DNA of 57,556 nucleotides, from IMG/VR virus record IMGVR_UViG_3300042868_002472, positions 1 to 57,556 of that record. The stretch is one strand, 5' to 3'. The notes beneath the pieces were generated by a model that did not search any database, was not told the DNA's origin, and worked only from the letters and a program-made list of their open reading frames with translations. The position numbers and the translations under genes were made by a program. Shown here piece after piece: positions 1-7,421 of the stretch. How positions within the stretch are numbered: position 1 is the stretch's first letter; each line of letters opens with the position of its first letter. Source of the stretch: a virus.

Positions 1-514
1 TAGTTGCTGTAGCTGTTGTGTTTTGCAACATAGCAGCTGGAACGTTTAATAAAGTACCTAACGCTGTAGAGTTAGAGTCAGTTACGCGAATAAACGCAGC
101 TGTACCTGGAACAGTTACGCCAGAAGCGATGTCTGAATCAACTTGGATAGCAGCCAATGTGCCCCCTGGAGTTACGCCAGAAGCAACACCTAAAGTAGCA
201 CGCAATGCGTTAGCTGCACCAGAAATAGTACCGCCAGTGCTAACTGACATAGAGATGTGCGCACCGTTAACTGTGCCAGCTGCAGCTGCGCCTGCGCCAG
301 TTACTACAGAGAATGCACGCAATGTTTCTCCTGAACCTGTAGATGTGAATGTCAACTTGTCATAAACAAGACGAGTATCACCTGTAGTTGCAGATGTTGT
401 TGCGTAAGCTGAATTAATGTTGCCAGCAGTTGTTACCACTACTGGAGCTGAAGAAGTACCAGAGATAAAGCCGTTTAAGCTCGTCACTGGGCCTGTGAAG
501 GTGGTTGATGCCAT
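1..514 (-). CDS. Virion structural protein, 3'-truncated by the window edge
   Basis: The leftward reading frame starts at an ATG (514-512) preceded by AAAGGAAA and runs open to base 1, giving 171 visible residues. The product is rich in Ala, Thr, Ser, Gly and Val with no charged clusters, typical of a beta-rich phage head or fibre-like protein. It lies just downstream of the major capsid protein and an HNH gene, so a capsid-associated role such as decoration or head fibre is a guess from context. No family is recognised. The C-terminus lies outside the window. Joined directly to base 57556 it would read about 20 more residues to a stop, but that is a different frame from the gene seen open at the right edge. 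Confidence 0.6.
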   Translation of the reverse strand, partial: MASTTFTGPVTSLNGFISGTSSAPVVVTTAGNINSAYATTSATTGDTRLVYDKLTFTSTGSGETLRAFSVVTGAGAAAAGTVNGAHISMSVSTGGTISGAANALRATLGVASGVTPGGTLAAIQVDSDIASGVTVPGTAAFIRVTDSNSTALGTLLNVPAAMLQNTTATAT

Positions 515-602
515 GATAATTTTCCTTTTTGCACAAGTCGCTTATTAGTCTGTGCAACGTCCGCTGGAACGGTCTAATAAGCTAAAATAGTAATTCCAGA
601 AT

Positions 603-1064
603 TTAATTAACGATAAAGTGAGTATGCTTCTTACAATTCTCAGAGCCTGCAATCACTTGCAAATTCATTGGGACGTGTAGTCCAGACACCCGTTTACCTT
701 GTAACGGTATTACATGATCAACATGCCATTCGAAATTAAAAAGTTTGCTGCGTATTTGCGCCAAATCGTACGCCTCCTCAATTAACCAAAAGTCGTCAGC
801 ATCCAACCACCCTGGTGTTCTTTGAAGTAGCGTCGCACGACGTTTTGCTTCATACGCAGCTCTCTTTTCAGGATTATTAATAGCCCACTCTCGATTGTAT
901 ACGGAGCGTTGCTCCTTATGCATATCTCGATTGAGTTTCTTTATTTCCTTACGTTTCTCTGGATTAGCTACAGCCCATGCTTTCGCACGGGTTATAGTTA
1001 GCTCGCGATTACGAAGATACCATTCTCTACGTAAGCGTTTAGCATTTTCTGCATCGCGAGCCAT
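603..1064 (-). CDS. HNH endonuclease
   Basis: This 153-residue protein has a basic, Arg/Lys-rich N-terminal two thirds, probably DNA-contacting helices. It ends in an HNH nuclease motif: WHVDHVIPLQGKRVSG at about residues 113-128, followed by the conserved Asn in MNLQVI and a Lys-rich tail. The His-Asp-His and Asn residues of the beta-beta-alpha metal site are present. HNH proteins of this size in phages act as homing endonucleases or packaging-associated nickases. Its position 6 bases after the major capsid gene, away from the terminase, favours a mobile homing type. It starts at ATG 1064 with no clear ribosome site of its own, so it may rely on coupling to the capsid gene. Confidence 0.8.
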   Translation of the reverse strand: MARDAENAKRLRREWYLRNRELTITRAKAWAVANPEKRKEIKKLNRDMHKEQRSVYNREWAINNPEKRAAYEAKRRATLLQRTPGWLDADDFWLIEEAYDLAQIRSKLFNFEWHVDHVIPLQGKRVSGLHVPMNLQVIAGSENCKKHTHFIVN

Positions 1065-1070
1065 GTTTGC

Positions 1071-1985
1071 CTAGATTCCGGCGGTGCCGTAAGCGGCTCT
1101 TGGGTCAGTCCAACCTAGGCTGTAACGCTCTGTTGCTTTATAACGCATAGAGTCAGTCTCAAAGTCGCCTTCCATCGATTTTTCCAAACCACGACGCATA
1201 ACGATTTTCAAACCTTCTGGCGCGTCTGTTTTCACCCACCAAGCGGTGTTTGAAGTCAAACGAGACATGTTAGCTTGACCGCCAGATAATAGACCCATTG
1301 ATTTAATCGGGTTCAAGTCGTTGTCTGCTGTACCAGCGCGTAACACACTGTTCAACAATACTTCGCCTTGGAACACGTTAGATGGGCTTAGAACTAGTTT
1401 TTGTGGTACTAAACGGATACGTTTACCGTTGTTGTCCACAGCTTGACGGATTTGAACCAAAATTTGCTCTAATGATGTTTGAGACAAAGCGGCAGCAGTA
1501 GTTAACTGGTTGCTGAATGTACCATTCACGATTGGGTGAGCAGTGTTGATCAATGAAACACCGTCGCCACCTTGATAGGCGTTATTGAATGAGTTATTCA
1601 ATACGTTGGCCGCTAGTGTTTCTTTTGTTTCCACAAGTGATTGTGCTAAGTGTTTAGCGTACGTTTGACCGATACGGATATGATCACCATCTTCTACCAA
1701 GACTTTAGTCAAGGCAAAAGCTAGGCCATATACTTTGTACCAGTAGCGTTGTGCAAACAAGACACCACCAGATTGGTAAGTAACTGCCATACCATCAGGT
1801 AATTCTGGAGCTGCACCAAAGCCGTACAACACTGGCTCTTCATGGTAGTTACGTTTGATACCTTGAACCTCATCAAACACGCCTTTCCACTCATCAGCAC
1901 GTTGGCTATAAATACCGTCAAAACTTTCGTTAAGGATCGGCTCAACAATGGACCTAAAGTCCGTACTTCTCATTGGGGTTGCCAT
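1071..1985 (-). CDS. Major capsid protein (HK97-fold candidate)
   Basis: This 304-residue protein forms the icosahedral shell. No catalytic motifs are expected. The assignment rests on length, position after scaffold and portal, and recognisable capsid-like features: an N-terminal helical arm (SFDGIYSQRADEWKGVFDEV, residues about 20-39), a long helix with a QSLVETKETLAANVLN pattern near residue 115, and a C-terminal GWTDPRAAYGTAGI tail as in Mu gpT-like and podoviral capsid proteins. A strong ribosome site (AAGGAGG, 8 bases before ATG 1985) fits a highly expressed gene, in contrast with the weak sites around it. Codons avoid rare forms. I am fairly sure of the role and less sure of the exact subfamily. 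Confidence 0.85.
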   Translation of the reverse strand: MATPMRSTDFRSIVEPILNESFDGIYSQRADEWKGVFDEVQGIKRNYHEEPVLYGFGAAPELPDGMAVTYQSGGVLFAQRYWYKVYGLAFALTKVLVEDGDHIRIGQTYAKHLAQSLVETKETLAANVLNNSFNNAYQGGDGVSLINTAHPIVNGTFSNQLTTAAALSQTSLEQILVQIRQAVDNNGKRIRLVPQKLVLSPSNVFQGEVLLNSVLRAGTADNDLNPIKSMGLLSGGQANMSRLTSNTAWWVKTDAPEGLKIVMRRGLEKSMEGDFETDSMRYKATERYSLGWTDPRAAYGTAGI

Positions 1986-1998
1986 TTGTCAGACCTCC

Positions 1999-2604
1999 TT
2001 AGATAGACGCTGTTGGATACTTGTAAGCGTGTTCGTTGATACGAACGTACGCAACAACATAAGCATCTGTTAGCGATTGGTTAATGTTAGTGGCAAAACC
2101 AGTGATTTGGAACTGACCAGTACCTGAGCCTTCGATAGCAGCTAATTGCGCTGTTGAAAGACCTGTACGAGTAGAGCCACCTGGAGCAGCAAAGCCAGTA
2201 AAATCACATTGTTCACCTACAGAAGTTTGAACGCTATCAGTACCAGCAGTGCCTGGATTTGTGTATTGTGCTTCAAATAATGTTTCAGGATCATCGTACA
2301 CGTAAGCAGTGATATACGTTGCTGTTGTGCCACCGATCCAGAATGGTGATATTGAAGGTTTACCTGTTGAATCTAAGTATTCAACGCCAGCTAAAGTACC
2401 AAGCAATGTTACGCCTGCGACTGTACCTGTACGTGAACCATCAGATGTACCTAATTGAATTACACCAGTGTCTACTAATTTCACGGGATCATTTGAAAAA
2501 ATGTTCGTGGCGTAGGTGCTGGCAATTGTATAAGCTTTCGGACGAATCTGACCACTGTTGTGGAAAGAAGGACGAAAGCCAAACGGTGCGCTTGTTGAAG
2601 ACAT
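1999..2604 (-). CDS. Putative head decoration/cement protein
   Basis: This 201-residue protein begins MSSTSAPFGFRP and is rich in Gly, Thr and Ser with alternating hydrophobics, i.e. a beta-sandwich composition. It lies 13 bases upstream of the major capsid gene with a good GGAGA ribosome site. Proteins with the opening SAPFGFRPxxHNSG are common directly upstream of the capsid gene in environmental podoviruses and are usually called structural. A capsid decoration or stabilising role is inferred from position and composition only. It has no signal peptide and no membrane segment. Confidence 0.6.
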   Translation of the reverse strand: MSSTSAPFGFRPSFHNSGQIRPKAYTIASTYATNIFSNDPVKLVDTGVIQLGTSDGSRTGTVAGVTLLGTLAGVEYLDSTGKPSISPFWIGGTTATYITAYVYDDPETLFEAQYTNPGTAGTDSVQTSVGEQCDFTGFAAPGGSTRTGLSTAQLAAIEGSGTGQFQITGFATNINQSLTDAYVVAYVRINEHAYKYPTASI

Positions 2605-2631
2605 ATTGTCTCTCCTTATTACTAATTGAGA

Positions 2632-3174
2632 TTAGGTCAAGTCAAATTGAGCTCGACCTGCATTTTTCCTCAAATCCTGCGTACCATCACCTTCAAACAC
2701 ACGACTGCCGGTACTTTCTGCTTGCTGCTTAAGGAACTCGGAAGTATCCGTTAGCTTTTCTAGCTCACGCAAAGGTGCATCGTGGTGCGCCTCTTGCATG
2801 TACTTCTCATAAAGAGAAAGTGGTAGCTTGAACGCAAGCATCTCATTAACCCCAATAAAGCCAACCCATTCACCTGTCTTAACAGATGTTGATTCCCAGC
2901 CAGGAATGTCTTCTGGCTTAATGGCTTCGTAACCCAACCTCATACGCATATTTATCGTATCTCGTGGGTTTGTAGTGGTCAACCAGCATACATGGTAACC
3001 AGGTATTTTTGGTAGATCAGGAAGTGAAGATTGGAAGAACTGTTGCCGAAATATATCTAGACGGTCGGAATCAGAGATTTCACGATTTTCTGTGACAGCA
3101 CGATTTTCCATCGTACGATCCCCACGACCATCACCTACAGTTTTCTTTAAACGTTCATCATTTGTATTTGTCAT
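2632..3174 (-). CDS. Conserved capsid-module protein of unknown function
   Basis: This product of about 180 residues lies between the scaffold and the putative decoration protein. Its first 50 residues are charged and probably disordered. The middle (PGYHVCWLTTTNPRDTINMR at about residues 62-81) looks like a small ordered domain, and the last third is helical and charged. An in-frame ATG exists 12 bases upstream (3186), but the GGAG inside ATGGAGCAAGTA sits 8 bases before the second ATG (3174), so I take the latter as the start. It is probably a minor head or assembly protein; no named family is recognised. Confidence 0.65.
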   Translation of the reverse strand: MTNTNDERLKKTVGDGRGDRTMENRAVTENREISDSDRLDIFRQQFFQSSLPDLPKIPGYHVCWLTTTNPRDTINMRMRLGYEAIKPEDIPGWESTSVKTGEWVGFIGVNEMLAFKLPLSLYEKYMQEAHHDAPLRELEKLTDTSEFLKQQAESTGSRVFEGDGTQDLRKNAGRAQFDLT

Positions 3175-3236
3175 TACTTGCTCCATTCAGCAATTGAAAA
3201 AATTATATTCCACATTTTAAATAAAATAAACATATA

Positions 3237-4190
3237 TTAATTTCTATTTTGTTTATCGTATTCAGCATAACGCTTAACGTAGCGTTGACGTAGTACGGGA
3301 TCATCCCAAACACCGGCCTCTTGCATTGCCGCCTTACGCTCAGGAGAAATATAAATTTCCTTGCGCGTTGATGACGGTGCGTGCTCACGACCAGAGCCTA
3401 CTGCGGGACCGCCAGCTGGCTTTCGTGCCGCTGGCTCCTTAAACTTCTCAGGGAGGCGACGCTTAACACGACTGTGTAGCTCATCCCAATAATCTTCAGT
3501 GCGTGGATCGTATCCCTCTTGTGAAAGACGCGCGTCAATTGCTAACACAATTGCCGAATCCTCGTCCTTACCAGCCGGATCGTACCACTTATTCTCAGCT
3601 AAAAACTCTTTAGCGTAATGCATTACCTCAGTATCAACACCCTGTTGCTTGGCTTGCGGCGGTTGATACGTTGATTGCTGTTGCTTGGTTTGCGCTAGTT
3701 GCTGCGCCTTAGCCATAGCTTGATCACGGTAACGCATTGCCTGTGCAACATCCTCACCGTTACCAGCCTCAACCGCGCGGGCAATGATTTTTTCAGATGT
3801 CTCAACCTCATACACCGCTTGCTGAATTTGCTGATCAATCTGACTAAGACTGCTTTGATGCGCGTGTGTCTCAACTGCACCAACACGACGCTCTAGCTCA
3901 TCGTTGCGAGTGCGTAAGAAGTTAAGCTCTAACTTATCACGATTAATCGCCTTCTCACGACGTTCTTTTCTTTCACGCTTTTCTTCACGGCGACGGGCGC
4001 GGATAGTTTCAATGTCGACCCCATCTTCGTCGTCTTTAGACTTGAGGCTACTGTCTTCCTCATCGTCGTCGTCTTCGTCTTTTATTTCTTCCTTTTCCGC
4101 TGGTTTACTAACAGCAACGTACTCGGTATCCTCTGAATCTTGTTCTAAATCTTCATCGTCCTCAACTATGAGGTTTTTATCTTCTGCCAT
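3237..4190 (-). CDS. Capsid scaffolding protein
   Basis: This 317-residue, highly charged protein has an acidic N-terminus with Asp/Glu runs (residues about 8-57), followed by a basic, coiled-coil helix (IRARRREEKRERKERREKAI, about 62-81), further Gln-rich helices to about 190, and a basic C-terminal segment near residues 225-317. This acidic-coil-basic plan, absence of Cys, and its place between portal and capsid genes are those of podoviral scaffolding proteins, whose basic C-terminus binds capsid subunits during procapsid assembly. Ribosome site GGAG before ATG 4190. The function is inferred from architecture and synteny. Confidence 0.75.
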   Translation of the reverse strand: MAEDKNLIVEDDEDLEQDSEDTEYVAVSKPAEKEEIKDEDDDDEEDSSLKSKDDEDGVDIETIRARRREEKRERKERREKAINRDKLELNFLRTRNDELERRVGAVETHAHQSSLSQIDQQIQQAVYEVETSEKIIARAVEAGNGEDVAQAMRYRDQAMAKAQQLAQTKQQQSTYQPPQAKQQGVDTEVMHYAKEFLAENKWYDPAGKDEDSAIVLAIDARLSQEGYDPRTEDYWDELHSRVKRRLPEKFKEPAARKPAGGPAVGSGREHAPSSTRKEIYISPERKAAMQEAGVWDDPVLRQRYVKRYAEYDKQNRN

Positions 4191-4206
4191 TACTAGCTCC
4201 TTTCAG

Positions 4207-4605
4207 CTATAAGAAAGCACGGATTTTTAATGGATCGACTGTTACTTTACCAATTAAGTCCGTATCTTTAAAAATTACAAACATTGCTGTGGTTTCTTTA
4301 TCGATGGGTACTTCCCAACGATCACCACCATACTTTGCTACTCTTACAAAGTCACCCTTTTCACACCAAGCGCCCTCTGGCCATGACTCCATCGTGTTGC
4401 GGTTCTTAAAGGCTAGTGGGCCAACTGTCACTACTCGACCAACCTGCGTGTTCCATTTCTCGGTCTCTGTAGTCTCAGCCTGTAAAATAATACCGCCAGC
4501 TGTTTTAAGTTTTGGTGCTCTAATTTGTACTAAAACATAACTACCAAATGGTGTTATGCCTGGGTCTGCGTTTGGGAACGCGTCATTCAGCGTTTGTTCA
4601 GACAT
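4207..4605 (-). CDS. GroES-like co-chaperonin (Cpn10 fold)
   Basis: This protein of about 132 residues has the Cpn10 pattern: PFGSYVLVQI (residues 19-28, equivalent to the opening strand of GroES), a GroEL-binding mobile-loop equivalent KTAGGIIL (34-41), VGRVVTVGP (55-63), and the roof/barrel segment GDFVRVAKYGGDRWEV (84-99). T4 gp31 and related phage proteins replace host GroES to let GroEL fold the larger phage capsid protein; the location in the capsid module supports that role here. Three ATGs are stacked (4611, 4608, 4605) after AGAGG; spacing favours 4605. It overlaps the end of the upstream small gene. Confidence 0.72.
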   Translation of the reverse strand: MSEQTLNDAFPNADPGITPFGSYVLVQIRAPKLKTAGGIILQAETTETEKWNTQVGRVVTVGPLAFKNRNTMESWPEGAWCEKGDFVRVAKYGGDRWEVPIDKETTAMFVIFKDTDLIGKVTVDPLKIRAFL

Positions 4606-4780
4606 CATCATCCTCTTTAATTGTTGATAAAATTATTTCTACAGCACGCTCTAATCCAGCGTACATCCCCACCATGCGTCCGTATTCAAACACATCATGT
4701 GAATTGGGTGTACGGATCGCAGTCGTTGCTACTTGTGACTGCGCTTCCGTTAATAAACTTATTACCTTGTCAATGTTCAT
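4598..4780 (-). CDS. Small conserved helical protein
   Basis: This 60-residue acidic protein is predicted to be largely helical (MNIDKVISLLTEAQSQVATT at the start, then MVGMYAGLERAVEIIL). It begins inside the stop codon of the 41-residue gene upstream (ATGA overlap) and ends inside the start of the co-chaperonin gene, so it belongs to a translationally coupled set between portal and scaffold. No family or catalytic residues are recognised. It may be a small virion or assembly factor; function unknown. Confidence 0.6.
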   Translation of the reverse strand: MNIDKVISLLTEAQSQVATTAIRTPNSHDVFEYGRMVGMYAGLERAVEIILSTIKEDDDV

Positions 4781-4902
4781 GCTGGGATTGGTTTAGTAAC
4801 CGGTGCCGTCCCAGGTAATGCCTTGCCGTTTAAGTTAGCGCCCATTGCCATGCGTTGGTGCTGTGATACTGCTTGTGAATCTTTTTGATTAGGTGTTGCC
4901 AT
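4777..4902 (-). CDS. 41-residue protein downstream of portal
   Basis: A short leftward gene of 41 codons, MATPNQKDSQAVSQHQRMAM at its start and a Pro-rich end. Support is a near-ideal ribosome site (AAGGAG, 7 bases before ATG 4902), tight fit between portal stop and next gene, and an ATGA overlap with the following gene. Composition is polar (Gln, Ser, Lys) and probably disordered. Function unknown; it might be a portal-associated peptide or merely a coupling leader. Confidence 0.6.
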   Translation of the reverse strand: MATPNQKDSQAVSQHQRMAMGANLNGKALPGTAPVTKPIPA

Positions 4903-4913
4903 GTTGTTTCTCC

Positions 4914-7412
4914 TTAAGGATTAGGGTTGGGGTTAATACCGGTGCCCGTAGTCATGCCGAACTTCTCGCCACTTAGTACTTCTACTGCTGCCAGTTCTTT
5001 AGCTGTTGCATTATCAGCCTCGTTCATTTGCAACCTAGCTGCCAAGTCGGCTTGCTTGCGTGCGTCTTCACGATCTTGCACCAGCTGCTCACGTTGCAAC
5101 ACAGCCTGCTCTTTACGATCAAGCTCTTGCATACGCTGAGCCAAGTCTTGCGCCTTGAGTGCGTTCTTCTGTTGCGCGTCCTTAGCTCGCTGATCAATCG
5201 CAGCTTGCTGAGTTTGTTGTGCCAACTGAGCCACAGCCATCGTTGGATCTTGTGGGCCAGGGCCTTGCATCTCCATAACTTGTTGCTCAAGCTGCGGCAT
5301 GATTTGACTCAATGATCCTAGTTGTTGCTCAATCACAGCCAATACTTGATTAATCACTTGAACTTGCTGCTCAGAGCTCTTATCAATCATTTTCGTGTCT
5401 TGCGCTGTATTAATGGCAGAGTGCGACTCGGCCAAGTAGTACTGAACAATATGATCGCGCAAGTGCGTGATGATTAGAGGCAAATAAGTACGCGCAATCA
5501 CTGGATTTTGACCAAATAACGGGCTTTGCAGGTAAGCTAAGTGCACATGCAAGTGAGCAACGTGGTCTTGTTGCGGTAAAACCATGATTGGTCTGTTCAT
5601 TGACGCTGCTGCGTTCTCAGACGCAGGGTCCATGTCCTGTGCTTCAGGTTTTTCAACCAATAAGTCCTCAGAATTAGGAATTTTTAGCTGTTTTAGGAAT
5701 AATTCTTCAACTTTGCGGACGTCATACACCATTGGCAACATTGTCGCGCGCTGTTGTACCGCCTGAATCTGCGCAAAACGCTGTGTTTCACTGAAAACAG
5801 CTGGGTCAGAGACAGGAATGACGTCCATCGGACCGTCAAAGTCACTCGGATCGACCATTTTCTCGCCAACCTCGTCCATAACCATGTCTTCGGTGAGGTA
5901 CGCACTGTTTAGACGGTGCACAACCTTCAAGACTTGGTTCATGGAGTTGTGTAGGCGAGCGTGAATTGATGAAAATACCACCATCCCTTGCTCAATTAGC
6001 GCCAAAGTCGTGCCTACTGGTGCGTTCGGGTTCTGATCGTACAGTTTTTCAAAGGACGTTTGAACCACACCCTTACCGGCGTCAACTAAAAAGCCTAGCA
6101 ACTGCATTAAAACAGGGCTTGGTGGATTAAACGGTATCGGCATTGCAATCTTACGCACGTCATCGATGTTAATGCCACCCTCAATCTCTACCACTTCGGT
6201 CGGTTGCGGGTTAAGGTTCTGGCCGTTAGGGCCACCTTTTAGTTTTAACATCGTTGGGATGTTCTGTATGTGCGCAGAATCTAACAGCGCACGCAATGCG
6301 CCTGTCGCTGCGCCACTCAAGCCGCCAATCATTTGCGTCAAGCCGATTGGGTACGCGCCGCGCCAAGGGATGAATGGGAACTCAACCATGTTGGTAAGGT
6401 TGGCGCGCGTATCATCGTCTGGTGCCCAGTTACGGTACACGGCCAAACACTTGCCGGTCGCCTTGTCAATTGTAATCAGGTACGGATCAAACTCGTCACC
6501 CTCAATGTCTGCGTGCGTATCGATCTCAAATATAGTACGCAGGCCGTCCTCGTTGTAAGAGTTCTCCTCACGTCCCTCAATCTTGTCATTAGCCTTAGAT
6601 GCTTTAGAGTACTCAATCTCATCAGGTAGACCTAGATCAACGTCACGGTACATGCCTGTGCTTACACGCTTCTCATACTCATACTCAGTCACATACTGGA
6701 CGTGCGTCTTGCGCTCAGCCGAGTAGTAGTTAGAGGCCGCGAACGGTAGGTACACATCATCGACAGGCACGAACTCACTGGTAATGCGGTTCTTGGAGTG
6801 ATCAAAGTACAGCTTGAGGTACTGCACGCCGCCTAGTGGCAACTGAGTGAACAGCTGCTCAAGGTCAGAGCGGAACTCAGGCATCTGCTCAGTTAGCTGC
6901 CAGTTCATGTAGGTCGCCTTGCGCTCGGCCTTCTCTGACTTCTTAACGTCAGTCTTACCAATAATCTTAGTGCGTACTGGACCGTGCGGTGGGAACAGCT
7001 CCTTCATGGCCCTCGCTGAGAAGTCAACACAGGCCTCGGTCATCATCGGGTGAACGACCTTGTTAGCGCCAGTGAACTGCGCCCCACCTGGTGCATCATC
7101 GCCCAGGCCAGTGCGACGGATACCCTCCTCGTACTGCTCGTCACGCTTCTTACGTGCTTCCTTGTCACGCTCAATCTTATCTAGCAAGTCGTCAACTAAA
7201 GTTTGCAACTCTCTAGGATCAATGTCATCAACAATATTAGCGAAGTGCTCTAACTGCGTCGCGCGGTCTTGCTCGTTCTCAAGCGTAACCATCGCACCAC
7301 CATCATCGGTGTCCGTTACGCCCGTGTCTTCCTCATCGAGCTCAATGTTCTCGCCGTCTTCGGTGTTGCCTTCGTCTAATACTTCTTCGTCAATAAACTT
7401 GTCTTTAGCCAT
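4914..7412 (-). CDS. Portal protein
   Basis: This 832-residue protein forms the dodecameric portal vertex through which DNA enters and leaves the head. The first 75 residues are acidic and variable. Residues about 95-165 (GGAQFTGANKVVHPMMTEAC, then DFSARAMKELFPPHGPV) match the conserved start of the large podoviral portal family. The centre holds wing/stem/clip regions. Residues about 680-800 are Gln/Ala-rich coiled coil, like the long C-terminal barrel of P22 gp1. It lies between the terminase/polyvalent genes and the scaffold. Ribosome site AAGGAA before ATG 7412. The length agrees with P22-type portals (about 725 or more residues). Confidence 0.88.
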   Translation of the reverse strand: MAKDKFIDEEVLDEGNTEDGENIELDEEDTGVTDTDDGGAMVTLENEQDRATQLEHFANIVDDIDPRELQTLVDDLLDKIERDKEARKKRDEQYEEGIRRTGLGDDAPGGAQFTGANKVVHPMMTEACVDFSARAMKELFPPHGPVRTKIIGKTDVKKSEKAERKATYMNWQLTEQMPEFRSDLEQLFTQLPLGGVQYLKLYFDHSKNRITSEFVPVDDVYLPFAASNYYSAERKTHVQYVTEYEYEKRVSTGMYRDVDLGLPDEIEYSKASKANDKIEGREENSYNEDGLRTIFEIDTHADIEGDEFDPYLITIDKATGKCLAVYRNWAPDDDTRANLTNMVEFPFIPWRGAYPIGLTQMIGGLSGAATGALRALLDSAHIQNIPTMLKLKGGPNGQNLNPQPTEVVEIEGGINIDDVRKIAMPIPFNPPSPVLMQLLGFLVDAGKGVVQTSFEKLYDQNPNAPVGTTLALIEQGMVVFSSIHARLHNSMNQVLKVVHRLNSAYLTEDMVMDEVGEKMVDPSDFDGPMDVIPVSDPAVFSETQRFAQIQAVQQRATMLPMVYDVRKVEELFLKQLKIPNSEDLLVEKPEAQDMDPASENAAASMNRPIMVLPQQDHVAHLHVHLAYLQSPLFGQNPVIARTYLPLIITHLRDHIVQYYLAESHSAINTAQDTKMIDKSSEQQVQVINQVLAVIEQQLGSLSQIMPQLEQQVMEMQGPGPQDPTMAVAQLAQQTQQAAIDQRAKDAQQKNALKAQDLAQRMQELDRKEQAVLQREQLVQDREDARKQADLAARLQMNEADNATAKELAAVEVLSGEKFGMTTGTGINPNPNP

Positions 7413-7421
7413 TTATATTCC

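Noticed and set aside
18-365. Rightward open frame of 115 codons at the left edge
   Set aside because: It is the antisense shadow of the leftward virion gene 514-1, has no ribosome site, and its Ala/Val/Pro composition mirrors the real gene's codons.
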